Positions 29,500 through 38,834 are shown, counted from the stretch's first letter. The stretch is 64,000 nucleotides of DNA from Nocardia sp. NBC_00565 (GCF_036345915.1 NZ_CP107785.1:2604001-2668000); one strand, 5' to 3'. Numbers and translations: made by a program. The notes: generated from the sequence alone by a model not told the origin.

Positions 29500-30144
29500 A
29501 TGGCTGTCATCCACCACACGACCATGACTCCCGGCAAGCTCGAACTGCTCACCACCTGGTTGCCGATCCGTCCCTGGTATCGAGGCAACGGGCGCGCTCC
29601 GGAGTTGACCAAGGCGGGCGGGTTTCGGCTCGACGATCCGGCGGGCGCGGTCGGCATCGAGTTCATGCTGCTGAACGACAGTGCGGGGCCGACTACCTAT
29701 CATGTGCCGCTGACCTACCGCGATGCGCCGCTCGACGGTGCCGACGACGCTCTCATCGGCACGTCGATGCATGGTGTACTCGGACAGCGGTGGATCTATG
29801 ACGGGACCCGGGATCCGGTGTCGGTCGCTCAGGTTGTCGCGCTGTTGGGTGGACGGGTACGACCGCAGGCGCAGAGCGTGAGCGATACTCCGGACCCGTC
29901 GGTCGTCGTGTCGGTCGGCGAGTTCGCCGGTGTCGCAGCCGAGCTCGTCTCGGCTGTCGATGGGCAGTCGTATACCGATATCGCCGTGGGCAGCGGCACG
30001 ACCGTGCGAATCGAACGAGTCGTGCGTCCGGCCCCTGCCTCGGTGGCCGGTGCACCGGTCGCGGCCCACGGTCACGTGAGCGCGCCCTGGCAGCTCACCG
30101 ATGGTTCCACCGTCCGCGGCGTGCTCCTGGCGATCGGAGTCTGA
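29500..30144 (+). CDS. Maltokinase N-terminal cap-like domain protein
   Basis: A 214-residue protein starting MAVIHHTTMTPGKLELLTTW, LPIRPWYRG, with GGFRLDDPAGAVGIEFMLLN, YHVPLTYRDAPLDGADDALI and GTSMHGVLGQRWIYDGTRDP. These are the features of the N-terminal cap of mycobacterial maltokinase (Mak), here as a free-standing protein without the kinase domain. Such stand-alone caps are common in Nocardia and often misnamed as glucan-branching proteins. ATG 29500 has GAAGGA upstream. The function is unknown. Confidence 0.8.
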   Translation: MAVIHHTTMTPGKLELLTTWLPIRPWYRGNGRAPELTKAGGFRLDDPAGAVGIEFMLLNDSAGPTTYHVPLTYRDAPLDGADDALIGTSMHGVLGQRWIYDGTRDPVSVAQVVALLGGRVRPQAQSVSDTPDPSVVVSVGEFAGVAAELVSAVDGQSYTDIAVGSGTTVRIERVVRPAPASVAGAPVAAHGHVSAPWQLTDGSTVRGVLLAIGV

Positions 30145-30408
30145 GCGCACCCGAGCGGCGGCGGTAGCGCTGTACGCCCTGGCTCTACTCGGATTCGGGC
30201 CACTCATGTTGGTGGCAACCGTGATCGAGTTCGCCGACAGGGTGCGGCCCGCGCGTGGCCTGCGGTCGAGGTGGCCCGCGACACGCCAAGGGGCACCCGG
30301 CGCGCGCGGTCCTCGCCCTGACAGTGCGGACAGCGGAAGATAATCGGGATCCCGCGATTCGGAAGCAAATGTCCGGCTATCCGCATGCTCGGGCCATACC
30401 ATGGTGCT

Positions 30409-31005
30409 ATGCCCGAAAACGAGAGTGCGGGTCGTGGGGATTCGCTTGCCGGCGGGGCGCGGCAGGCGGTGTTGGTCGCAGGTATCGGCGCCGTGGTTCT
30501 CGGGGCGCTGATCGCCGTGTGGCCGGACAAGACCGATGCGACCGCGGAGCTGCTGTTCGGATTGTATCTGTGGCTGAGCGGTGCGCTGCAGCTGATCATC
30601 GCGCTGGGCGCGCGGTTGGCGGCGGCACTGCGGATATTCGTGTGCTTCGGCGGCGTCGCCTCGATCGCATTGGGCGTGCTGTCGTTGCGCAGCGCGAATT
30701 CGGTACTGCTGCTCGCGGTGTGGATCGGCTTGGGCTGGACCATTCGCGGGATCGTGCAGGCCACCGTCGCGGTCTGGGCCGACGAATTGCCCGAAAGTGG
30801 CTGGCAAGAGGTGTTCGGACTGTTGACGATGATGGTCGGGTTGGTCGTGATCGCGTTGCCGTTCGATTCGCTGGACGGGCTGGCCGTGGCGGCCGGTGGC
30901 TGCGCGATCGTCATCGGTGTGCTGGAGATCCTGACCGTCGCCCGCGGGCGCGGCGAGGTCGTGCCGGTCCCGGAGGGCGCGCGCATTCCGGCGGCGCCGA
31001 ACTGA
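30409..31005 (+). CDS. HdeD-family membrane protein (DUF308)
   Basis: A 198-residue polytopic membrane protein: QAVLVAGIGAVVLGALIAVW, LLFGLYLWLSGALQLIIALG, FGGVASIALGVLSLR, LLLAVWIGLGWTIRGIVQAT and GLAVAAGGCAIVIGVLEI. The repeated G-x-x-x-x-G-x-L helices fit the HdeD/DUF308 fold. The E. coli member relates to acid stress, but actinobacterial members are uncharacterised. ATG 30409 was chosen over an earlier in-frame start because the protein then begins with a polar MPENESAGRGD leader. Confidence 0.82.
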   Translation: MPENESAGRGDSLAGGARQAVLVAGIGAVVLGALIAVWPDKTDATAELLFGLYLWLSGALQLIIALGARLAAALRIFVCFGGVASIALGVLSLRSANSVLLLAVWIGLGWTIRGIVQATVAVWADELPESGWQEVFGLLTMMVGLVVIALPFDSLDGLAVAAGGCAIVIGVLEILTVARGRGEVVPVPEGARIPAAPN

Positions 31006-31075
31006 GTTGGCGCACACCCGAGTTCGGGCCGAGTAGCGCTGGCGCGAAGATCATGGGGCGGGTTAACTGTGGGGC

Positions 31076-32494
31076 ATGGCACCCACTGCGCGTGGTTCGG
31101 AACTGATCGTCGTCACCCACGGTGCCCGGGCGGGTATCGATCCGACCGCGGTGCGCGAGAGCCGCGCGGCGGAATCGCGGGTGGTCGAGTTGCTGCCCGA
31201 AGGTGGTGTGCCGGTGCGCATCTTCGGGCCCGCCGATCGGCTGCCGCGGCGGATCGCGGGCACCGATCAGGAGTCGGTCGGCGCGGAGTTCCTGAACTAC
31301 TTCGCGGTACGCGGCGTCGAAAACGAACTCGAGGCGCTCGCCGATCGACTGCGCGGCGACGACGCGGTCGAGGCGGCCTACATCAAACCGCCCGCCGAAC
31401 CTCCGATCGCGCCGCCGGTCGTGCTGGCCGATATCGCCGCCCGGCGGCTCGAGGACGCACCGGCGGTCACGCCGAATTTCGAAGCGCGGCAGGGTTATCT
31501 GGACGACGCGCCGCAAGGCGTGAATGTGCGCTGGGCCTGGACCCAACCCGGCGGTCGCGGGGCGGGTGTGCGCATCGTGGATGTCGAGGGCGCGTGGCGG
31601 TTCACCCATGAGGATCTGCTCGCGAATCAGGGCGGGGTGATCGGGAATGCGCCGTCGGAGGATATCGGCTGGCGCAATCACGGCACGGCGGTGGCTGGTG
31701 AGATCAGCGGCGATGTGAATACCTTCGGTATCACCGGCATCGCCGCCGACGCCGCCATCCGGGCGGTCTCGGTCTTCGACGCGGGCTCGGCCGCCGCGAT
31801 CCGCACCGCCGCCGACGCGCTCACCGCCGGCGACATCATCCTGCTGGAACTGCACCGGCCCGGACCGCGCTACAACTTCCAGAACCGCTCGGACCAGGCC
31901 GGATACATCGCGATCGAATGGTGGCCCGACGACTGGGCCGCGATCCGCTACGCGATCGGACGCGGTGTCATCGTGGTGGGCGCGGCCGGAAACGGCGCGG
32001 AGAACCTGGACGCCCCGCTGTACGACACCCGCCCCGCCGATTTCCCCGCTTCGTGGAGCAACCCGTTCCGTGATGGCGCGGTCGATTCCGGTGCGATTCT
32101 GGTCGGTGCGGGCGCGCCACCGCCCGGCTTCCACGGCCGCGATCACGGACCCGCGCGCTCGCGGCTCGCGTTCTCCAACTACGGATCCCGCATCGACGCC
32201 CAGGGCTGGGGCCTCGAGGTGACCAGCACCGGATACGGTGACCTGCAAGGCGGCGCGGACGAAGACTATTGGTACACCGACACTTTCAGCGGTACCTCGA
32301 GCGCATCCCCGATCGTCGTCGGCTCCGTCGCCAGCTATCAGGGCCTGGCCACGGCGGCCGCCGGTCGCAAGACACCGGCCGAAGTGCGGGCCCGATTGCG
32401 TGCCACCGGGTCACCCCAGGTGGACGCGCCCGGACGACCCGCCACCCAGCGGATCGGGAACCTGCCCGATATCAAGGCCATGATCGGACCGTAG
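31076..32494 (+). CDS. Subtilisin-like (S8) serine peptidase without signal peptide
   Basis: A 472-residue S8 peptidase. The catalytic residues are D169 (VRIVDVEGAW), H202 (WRNHGTAVAGE) and S408 (FSGTSSASPIV), with oxyanion N307 (VGAAGNG). About 150 residues precede the domain and show no signal peptide or membrane segment, so the enzyme may act in the cytosol or be exported by another route. No C-terminal anchor is present, unlike mycosins. ATG 31076 starts MAPTARGSELIVVTHGARAG. Confidence 0.88.
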   Translation: MAPTARGSELIVVTHGARAGIDPTAVRESRAAESRVVELLPEGGVPVRIFGPADRLPRRIAGTDQESVGAEFLNYFAVRGVENELEALADRLRGDDAVEAAYIKPPAEPPIAPPVVLADIAARRLEDAPAVTPNFEARQGYLDDAPQGVNVRWAWTQPGGRGAGVRIVDVEGAWRFTHEDLLANQGGVIGNAPSEDIGWRNHGTAVAGEISGDVNTFGITGIAADAAIRAVSVFDAGSAAAIRTAADALTAGDIILLELHRPGPRYNFQNRSDQAGYIAIEWWPDDWAAIRYAIGRGVIVVGAAGNGAENLDAPLYDTRPADFPASWSNPFRDGAVDSGAILVGAGAPPPGFHGRDHGPARSRLAFSNYGSRIDAQGWGLEVTSTGYGDLQGGADEDYWYTDTFSGTSSASPIVVGSVASYQGLATAAAGRKTPAEVRARLRATGSPQVDAPGRPATQRIGNLPDIKAMIGP

Positions 32495-33387
32495 AAAACC
32501 TGGCCGCGCCGGGTAGTTCCACTCATTTCGTCGCTGGACACGCGCTCGGATGCCGATCAATGCGCCCCGTTCTGCGCGGTACAGGCCTGGCCCGCATTGC
32601 CGCGGCAACGCGCCTGTCCGCCGCCGCACCCGCTTACTGTGCGCTGCTGTACTAAGTGAGTCGCGCGGTGTGTACTACCGCGAGGCGACCAAAGCCGACG
32701 CCGCCCGATCCGCCGAACCTGTGTATCTTCGCGACCGTCGCGCTACTCACCTGGCTGGTCGGCGCCACTTTCGCGGTGCTCGGCTTCGTCGGAGACTGGC
32801 GCGCGTGGCGAAAAGGGTTGCGGCGCACCAAATGCTGGCTCCGCGATACCCGCCTCGTCCTCCCGTACCTGCTCACCGCATACGCCGCCCTGCCCTGAGC
32901 CACACGGCGACCACCTCGAGGGTCGCGTGACCGGCTCCGAGCCTCCCGGGCATCTCCGGAACCCTCGCGAAGGGACGCATCGCGCCTCGAGTCCGACGGT
33001 ATGTGCGAGCACGCTGACCGGCTGTCGGCGCCCGATAGCTCGGTCCCTCGCCGCGGCGGAAACAAGCGGACAACGCAGGGTGGCGAAAGGTGGATGGTGC
33101 GTTGAACTTTCGGCATGCGCGAGGGCCGGAGCAGAACAGGTTCGGGTGCGGCGGCGCCGTCGGCCGATTAGTTCGGCGGGCTGTCGTTCCGGGGGCTGAC
33201 CTGGGCATTGGCCATGCGCTGGGTCGCGGCAGATGCGTTCCGGCACAGTCGAAGTCGTTTCCGCTCACCAGAGGTGGGGGGGATCGCCGGGTGTCGGGGT
33301 AGAAAAATCCTCGATAGGGTTCGGCGGCGCGGACAGCGGGGGATGCCGTCGCAACCGGAAACCCGATGTGACGTCGAGGAGATTGTG
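32495..33387. other. Long non-coding or weakly coding stretch
   Basis: Nearly 900 bases between the S8 peptidase and the membrane-anchored binding protein. Only one frame (32656-32898) looks faintly protein-like. The rest shows no motif, RNA gene or repeat that I can support. Confidence 0.4.
32656..32898 (+). CDS. Possible small membrane protein
   Basis: An 80-residue frame with one hydrophobic helix (LCIFATVALLTWLVGATFAV) followed by GFVGDWRAWRKGLRRTKCWL and a second weak hydrophobic end. The helix plus basic flank would suit a small membrane protein. No homologue is recognised and the GTG start has no clear ribosome site. Treat as tentative. Confidence 0.3.
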   Translation: MSRAVCTTARRPKPTPPDPPNLCIFATVALLTWLVGATFAVLGFVGDWRAWRKGLRRTKCWLRDTRLVLPYLLTAYAALP

Positions 33388-34779
33388 GTGGGTGTCGTTA
33401 CTGTCCGCGAAGAGCAGGCGATCCAGCGGTTGACCGATCGTCTGGTCGACAGCTACCCGGCCGAACGGGTCGAGTCCGCGGTGGGCACGGCGCGGAAGCG
33501 ATTCGAGGGCCATCCGGTTCGCGAATTCGTCCCGATTCTCATCGAGCGGATCGCCCGTCGCGAATTGGAGGCGGCCAACGCGGCCGCGGCGCAGGCCGAA
33601 GGTGTTGCGGTGCAACCGGGTTCGGTGACGCAGGAGTCGTCGAACCCGGTACGGGGGAACCTCGCCTCCGGTGGCCGCAAGCTGGTCGCCGACAAACGAC
33701 CGATGGCGTTCGCGGCGGCCACGGTGCTCGTGGTCGTGGCGCTGGTGGTGGTGTTCGCGGTGCGCCGGCCTGCCGAACCCGCGGCGGTCACGGCAACCCC
33801 CGGGGTCACCACGGTGCACGGCGTTGTCGGCTCGGAGAAGTTGGCGTTCTTCGAAGATCCGCGCGTCGTGGATGTGTTGTCGCGCAAGGGAATCAAGGCG
33901 GAAGTAGAACCGGCGGGATCGTGGCAGATCGCGACCTCGATCGATCTCGGAAAGTACGACTTCGCGTTTCCGTCGAGCGCGCCCACCGCCGAACGGATCC
34001 AGCGAGCCCGCAATATCAGTACGAAGTACACGCCGTTCTCCTCGCCGCTGGCAATCGCGACGTTCCAGCCGATCGCGGACCTGCTGACCGCGGCCGGAGT
34101 CCTGCGCGCCGGGCCGGTCCCGACCTTCGATATGGCCCGGTACCTCGAACTCGTGCGCACCGACATGGAGTGGGACAAGCTGCCCGGCAACACCGTGTAC
34201 CCGGTGCACAAGAACATCCTGGTCTCCACGACCGACCCGCGGACCTCGAACTCCGCGGCCATGTACCTGGCCATCGCCAGCCACGTCGCCAACGACAACA
34301 CGATCGTGCAGGGCCCGGCCGCCGAGCAGGCCGTGCTGCCGACGGTGTCGCGGCTGTTCGTGCGGCAGGGATACACCGAGAATTCGACCGAGGGCCCTTT
34401 CCGTGAATATCTTTCGGCGGGTATGGGGCCGACACCGATGGTCTGGATCTACGAGGCGCAATTCGTCGAAGCAACCGTGCGCGGACAGATCCAGCCGGGC
34501 ATGGTACTGACCTACCCGTCCCCGACCGTGCTTTCCCAGCACACCCTGGTGCCGCTCACCGCTTCCGGCGACCGCATCGGCCGCCTGCTGGCCACCGACC
34601 CGGACCTGCAGCGACTCGCCGCCGAACACGGCTTCCGCACCAGCGACCCCACCCAGTTCGCCAAGGTGACCGCCGACCGCCACGTCCCGGTGGCCACCGA
34701 CCTGATCGACGTGATCGACAGCCCGACCATCGACACCCTCGAACACCTCCTCGACGGCGTCACCAAGTCCTACAACTAG
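33388..34779 (+). CDS. Membrane-anchored substrate-binding-like protein with N-terminal helical domain
   Basis: A 463-residue protein. Residues 6-62 form a helical bundle (REEQAIQRLTDRLVDSYPAE, HPVREFVPILIERIARREL) typical of a short domain found before membrane anchors in actinobacteria. A single transmembrane helix follows at about 106-125 (MAFAAATVLVVVALVVVFAV), and the rest is outside the membrane. The external part starts with VHGVVGSEKLAFFEDPRVVD and looks like a periplasmic-binding-protein fold (KYDFAFPSSAPTAERIQRAR). GTG 33388 has GAGGAG six bases upstream, better than ATG 33343. No transporter genes adjoin, so it may be a sensor rather than a transporter part. Confidence 0.7.
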   Translation: MGVVTVREEQAIQRLTDRLVDSYPAERVESAVGTARKRFEGHPVREFVPILIERIARRELEAANAAAAQAEGVAVQPGSVTQESSNPVRGNLASGGRKLVADKRPMAFAAATVLVVVALVVVFAVRRPAEPAAVTATPGVTTVHGVVGSEKLAFFEDPRVVDVLSRKGIKAEVEPAGSWQIATSIDLGKYDFAFPSSAPTAERIQRARNISTKYTPFSSPLAIATFQPIADLLTAAGVLRAGPVPTFDMARYLELVRTDMEWDKLPGNTVYPVHKNILVSTTDPRTSNSAAMYLAIASHVANDNTIVQGPAAEQAVLPTVSRLFVRQGYTENSTEGPFREYLSAGMGPTPMVWIYEAQFVEATVRGQIQPGMVLTYPSPTVLSQHTLVPLTASGDRIGRLLATDPDLQRLAAEHGFRTSDPTQFAKVTADRHVPVATDLIDVIDSPTIDTLEHLLDGVTKSYN

Positions 34780-35006
34780 CGTTGCGGGCCCGCTTTCGGC
34801 AGCGCAATGAGCGGCGACCTTGCTGTCCAGGTCATGACCGATTGCCTAGTCGGCGCGATAGGGGGATCGTGGACTACGAAGGGGACATATCGGATCCGGG
34901 AGGTCGAGTAGCGGGGGTCGGGGGATTCGAGTAGCCGGTCACTCGTGGCAGGGGGATGTACTCGGACCAGGCTGGGGGTCGGGGATGGAGGGAAAGGAGC
35001 CTCCTC

Positions 35007-35774
35007 ATGAGTGGGATCTTCACCAAGACGATCGGATATGTGCGTCCATACCGGTCGGCGCCCACGGTGGGTACACACGGAATGGTGGTCTTCGGGACCG
35101 GCACCGACTGCTATTTCTCGCATCGACCGATGTTCTTCTCGCCGTATGACTTTCAAGTGCTACTCGATATCGAGCTGGACGAACGCGGCAAACGAGCGCT
35201 CGGCGCGGACCGGCGGGCCGGATTCGGCGGAATCCACGCCTTCGACCCGGCCGATCTCTCGCTCGCCGAACTGGATCCGTGCGCGCCGCGGCCGCGAACC
35301 ACCTTCCGGGGCAATCTGATTCGCGGACATCTCGAGCGTGGCGGCATCGTAATCGCGCGGGATGTCGTCGCTACCGTCCGTACCGTGATGTCCTTCGCCC
35401 AGCTCGATCCGCACCCCTTGCGCGACGGTGAGCTGCTGACGCATCTGTGCTTCGGGCGATCGGGCAAAATGTATTTGGCGCACCGGATCGCGCGTCGGCC
35501 GAGCTTCGATCAGATCGTTGCGGCCCGGCTCATCCCCGGCACCGTGACCGACCTGCTCGGCGTCGCGCTGCCCCACGACGTCACCGAGCTGGAATTCGAT
35601 CGGGCGCAGCCGATCATTCTGGGGCAGCGCGAGTTCACCGGCCAGCGGTTACGGGTCGGGGAGATCGCGCTCGCCGCCGTCCATACGACCGCCTCGGCTG
35701 GTGGGGAGCACGGTTTCCTGGTCGAGGTCGCCGTCGAGCGGCAGATCTATCTGGAGGTCGCCGACCTGGCGTGA
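35007..35774 (+). CDS. Conserved-looking hypothetical protein
   Basis: A 255-residue soluble protein starting MSGIFTKTIGYVRPYRSAPT, with YFSHRPMFFSPYDFQVLLDI and LTHLCFGRSGKMYLAHRIAR. AGGAG lies upstream of ATG 35007. I recognise no domain. Regular codon use and a good start site indicate a real gene. It stands alone and converges with an alpha/beta hydrolase gene across a large hairpin. Confidence 0.65.
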   Translation: MSGIFTKTIGYVRPYRSAPTVGTHGMVVFGTGTDCYFSHRPMFFSPYDFQVLLDIELDERGKRALGADRRAGFGGIHAFDPADLSLAELDPCAPRPRTTFRGNLIRGHLERGGIVIARDVVATVRTVMSFAQLDPHPLRDGELLTHLCFGRSGKMYLAHRIARRPSFDQIVAARLIPGTVTDLLGVALPHDVTELEFDRAQPIILGQREFTGQRLRVGEIALAAVHTTASAGGEHGFLVEVAVERQIYLEVADLA

Positions 35775-36001
35775 TGTCAATACGCCGCATGTAGCGGTCG
35801 GTATGGCGGCGGGCAAGCGCCAGCTGTTCACCTACCGGGAGACAACACGCCGCTGGCGCCTCGTGTATTCGTCGGCGGGCTGGCGGTGTCGGCGGTGGCG
35901 TTCGCCAATGCGATGGATTGGTCCGAATCACCGCTATCCATTCCAGCATGGCGGCGCCGGGCGGAATACCTTCCGGCGCTGACGGATTGAATCCGGGACG
36001 T

Positions 36002-36064
36002 GAGCGTGCACTTTCCTCCGAAATATGGCAATTTCTGCCGCATTCGGGCGAAAAGTGCACGCTC
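36002..36064. terminator. Large hairpin between convergent genes
   Basis: GAGCGTGCACTTT (36002-36014) and AAAGTGCACGCTC (36052-36064) are perfect 13-base arms. The 37 bases between fold further (CCGAA with TTCGG, and GGCA with TGCC around ATTTC), so nearly all 63 bases form one stem. It may be a bidirectional terminator or a member of a palindromic repeat family. The rest of 35775-36078 holds nothing else. Confidence 0.65.
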
Positions 36065-36078
36065 GGACCAGTTCGCGA

Positions 36079-36924
36079 TCAGTGCTGAGCCGCCCCGGCG
36101 GCGGTCAGCGTTTCGAGCAGGGTGCGCGCGAAATCGGCCGGTGCGTCACGGAGTCCACCGTGACCGCCCGGGAATTCGAGGAGCGGGCGGTGCAACTCGG
36201 TCGCGAGGGTTTCAGCGGCGCGGTAGGGGAGTTGGCCGCGGCTTTCCCGGCCCGCGGCCACCGCGAGGCGATCCGCGACCGCGGCGAGCGCGGCCGTATC
36301 GGGGCGGTAGGAGGTGATCGGGCGCAGTTCGTGGGCGAACATCCGCACGCTATTGGCCATGAGACGGCCGACCATCTCGGCGGTACGGGCCGGGACCTCG
36401 GCCGGATCGGGCAACCGCTTCATGGTGACGCCGACGCCCCGCGTGAACCGCGCACCCGCGGCGGCCGGTCCTTCGGTGTGCAGTAGTTCGACGACCTCCT
36501 CGACCATGGCCAGATGCGTGGCGGCGTCGGGCAGGACGGCGAAGCACGGCGGTTCATGTGCGAGCACCAACCGCAGTCGTTCGCGATGGCGGGCCAGCAG
36601 GTCCAGTGCGATGACCGCGCCGCCGCTCAGACCGACGACGTAGGCGTCTTCGCCTGCGGGCGTGAGGTATTCGAGGAGCCGGTGGGCGTCGTCGCTGAAT
36701 TCCTCGACCCGCGCGTCCACGGGTTCGGGGTTGTCGAGCACACTGCGCGAGGAACCACGCGGGTCGGCGGCGACGACGGTGAAGTGCTCGGCGAGCGCAT
36801 CGGCGATCGGGTCGAAGACACCGGCGTCACCGCCGCTGCCGGGCAGCAGGAGCAGCACCGGGCCGGTGCCGCGGATCTCGACGTACAGGGTGGCGCCGGG
36901 TACGGCGAATGTTTCGGTTCTCAC
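36079..36924 (-). CDS. Alpha/beta hydrolase
   Basis: A 281-residue alpha/beta hydrolase: VEIRGTGPVLLLLPGSGGDA (oxyanion), VVAADPRGSSRSV, nucleophile elbow VVGLSGGAVIALDLLA, and a C-terminal His in EFPGGHGGLRDAP. Its GTG start overlaps the stop of the TetR gene (GTGA), so it is co-transcribed with its regulator. A second, similar hydrolase is transcribed divergently from the same regulator. Both are probably induced by a common ester or lactone. Confidence 0.88.
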   Translation of the reverse strand: MRTETFAVPGATLYVEIRGTGPVLLLLPGSGGDAGVFDPIADALAEHFTVVAADPRGSSRSVLDNPEPVDARVEEFSDDAHRLLEYLTPAGEDAYVVGLSGGAVIALDLLARHRERLRLVLAHEPPCFAVLPDAATHLAMVEEVVELLHTEGPAAAGARFTRGVGVTMKRLPDPAEVPARTAEMVGRLMANSVRMFAHELRPITSYRPDTAALAAVADRLAVAAGRESRGQLPYRAAETLATELHRPLLEFPGGHGGLRDAPADFARTLLETLTAAGAAQH

Positions 36925-37514
36925 TGCGTTTTCGCTTTCTCCTCAGTCGAGGGCCAGTGGGTGAGGGTGATGTGCAGGGCGTCGATGATGCGGTCCCAGG
37001 ATGCGGCGGTGGCGCGCGAATGCCCGAAGCCCCCGCTCGCCTCCAGGCTGGTGTATCCGTGAAAAGTGCTGCGCAACAGGCGAACCGCATCCGTCAGATC
37101 GGGTTCGTCGAGGCCGTAGGCGCGCAGCATGGCGTAGGTCAGGTCGACGGCGCGTTGCCAGCCGCTCCGCTCGGCGGCGACGCTGGGGTCGAACGGCATC
37201 TGGGTGGCGGCGTAGCGGCCCGGATGTTCGAGTGCGTAGCCGCGCCAGCTGTCGGCGAAGGCGGCGAGCGCGTCGCGTCCCGCGCGGCCGGCTACGGCCG
37301 CCGCGATCAGGCCGGTCTTCTCGTCGGAAGCCAGCATGGCCACCCGGTTGCGCAGGTCCCTGAGGTTCTTGATGTGTGAATAGAGGCTCGCGTCCTTGAC
37401 GCCGAACTTCCTGGCCAGGGCGGAGACGGTGATGTTGTCGAAGCCGACCTCGTCGGCGAGCTCGGCTGCCGCCTGGGTGATGCGTTCGGCGGTCAGCCCG
37501 GCGCGTGGTGACAT
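36921..37514 (-). CDS. TetR-family regulator of two hydrolases
   Basis: A 197-residue regulator with the HTH ITVSALARKFGVKDASLYSH and IKNLRDLRNRVAML, and a C-terminal domain with a WHG-type motif (LRSTFHGYTSLEASGGFG). It is the first gene of an operon with one alpha/beta hydrolase and is divergent from a second. The shared promoter holds a CTATTAGG/CCTAATAG palindrome, which is its likely operator. Confidence 0.9.
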   Translation of the reverse strand: MSPRAGLTAERITQAAAELADEVGFDNITVSALARKFGVKDASLYSHIKNLRDLRNRVAMLASDEKTGLIAAAVAGRAGRDALAAFADSWRGYALEHPGRYAATQMPFDPSVAAERSGWQRAVDLTYAMLRAYGLDEPDLTDAVRLLRSTFHGYTSLEASGGFGHSRATAASWDRIIDALHITLTHWPSTEEKAKTQ

Positions 37515-37538
37515 CGCATCTCCTCGGCTGAACTTGGA

Positions 37539-37560
37539 CTATTAGGTTATATCCTAATAG
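37539..37560. promoter_or_regulatory. TetR operator between the two hydrolase units
   Basis: CTATTAGG (37539-37546) and CCTAATAG (37553-37560) are perfect arms around TTATAT. It lies 25 bases upstream of the TetR start, in the divergent promoter region. Confidence 0.7.
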
Positions 37561-37692
37561 CTCTAGGTTTAGCAACCTGTGCACCGCATAGTCGCCGACC
37601 CGCGCTCGAAAGAAGTTGGCGCAGGACCGATTAGTTCGCACCGCCGCGGCGGTCCACATTCACGGAGACATCTGACTACTCGAGGAGACCTG

Positions 37693-38523
37693 ATGAGCCC
37701 GACTTCGACCGCCGCCGTGCACACCCTCGATGTGCCCGGCGCGCGGCTGCACTACGAGGTGCGCGGTACCGGCCCGCTGGTCGTGCTGGTAGGCGCCCCG
37801 ATGGACGCGGCGGCCTTCGCGCCGCTGGCCGAACTGCTCGCCACCGACCGCACCGTGCTCACCACCGACCCGCGCGGCCACCAGGGCAGTGTGCTCGCCG
37901 ACCCGGAGCAGGACTCGACCCCACAACTGCGCGCCGACGACCTCGCCGGGCTCATCGCCCACCTCGGCATCGGTCCGGCGGTCGTCTTCGGGTCCAGCGG
38001 CGGCGCGGTCAGTGCCTTGGCCCTGGCCCAATCCGAGCCCGATCTGGTCACCACCGTCATCGCTCACGAACCCCCGCTCAACGAACTGCTCGACGACCGC
38101 GACCACCTGCGCGCCAACACCGAGGAGATGATCGCCACCTATCGCACCGGCGATGTGGTCGGCGCGTGGCGCAAGTTCATGGCCAACGCCGACATCATGA
38201 TGCCGGAACCGGTGCTGCAGCAGATCTTCGGCGGCGAACGCGACCCGCGCCAGACGGCCAGCGAGCGCTACTGGTTCAACCACGAGCTGCGTGGCACCAC
38301 CACGTGGGAGCCGGATATCGCTGTGCTGCAGACGACTCCGACTCGCGTCGTCATCGGCATCGGCGTGGAATCGACAGGTCAGCTGTGCGACCGCGCGTCC
38401 CGGGCACTCGGCGAACGCATCGGCGTCACGCCGACGATATTCCCCGGTGACCACACCGGATTCGTCGACGACCCGGCCGCATTCGCCGTCCGGTTCCGCG
38501 AGGTTCTCGGCAGTACCTCGTAG
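37693..38523 (+). CDS. Alpha/beta hydrolase (divergent paralogue)
   Basis: A 276-residue alpha/beta hydrolase related to the one on the other side of the TetR gene: HYEVRGTGPLVVLVGAPMDA, TTDPRGHQGSV, nucleophile elbow VVFGSSGGAVSALALA, acid side near VVIGIGVESTGQ, and His in FPGDHTGFVDDP. ATG 37693 has GAGGAG seven bases upstream. The pair of paralogues on either side of one regulator suggests division of labour on related esters. Confidence 0.88.
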   Translation: MSPTSTAAVHTLDVPGARLHYEVRGTGPLVVLVGAPMDAAAFAPLAELLATDRTVLTTDPRGHQGSVLADPEQDSTPQLRADDLAGLIAHLGIGPAVVFGSSGGAVSALALAQSEPDLVTTVIAHEPPLNELLDDRDHLRANTEEMIATYRTGDVVGAWRKFMANADIMMPEPVLQQIFGGERDPRQTASERYWFNHELRGTTTWEPDIAVLQTTPTRVVIGIGVESTGQLCDRASRALGERIGVTPTIFPGDHTGFVDDPAAFAVRFREVLGSTS

Positions 38524-38599
38524 CGCGATTCGAGCGGCCGCGGCTACGTTCGCGGTGCGACACTAGGCGGGGCTCGGCCATCCCCCGCGAGGCCCTGCG

Positions 38600-38627
38600 G
38601 TTGCGCCGAAAGAGGCTTCGCCGCAAC
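38600..38627 (+). terminator. Hairpin downstream of the hydrolase gene
   Basis: GTTGCGCCGAA (38600-38610) pairs with TTCGCCGCAAC (38617-38627) with one mismatch, 77 bases after the stop. It is a plausible terminator. The remaining part of 38524-38834 shows no other feature. Confidence 0.45.
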
Positions 38628-38834
38628 TGGATCAGGCCGTGAACTGGCATCGGGATGCCGCATGGCTCAGGTAAGGCCGCGGATGAACTCGGCAAGGTAT
38701 CGGCCGCCGTGATCGGGCTTCGGAAGGTGGGTCACAGACGATCGTTCTTATCCTTCGGCCCGCCCACTCATCTACTTGGCCAACGCCGGGGTGATCACTG
38801 GGGGATGGCAGGGTGGAGGGATGGTGATCTACGG

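Noticed and set aside
30101..30343. 80-codon frame with a hydrophobic stretch between the maltokinase-cap and HdeD genes
   Set aside because: Most of it overlaps the end of the upstream gene in another frame, and its tail is Arg/Pro-rich. There is no start site or family.
29443..31017. Minus-strand frame of 524 codons
   Set aside because: It is antisense to the maltokinase-cap and HdeD genes, which have good starts and recognisable families.
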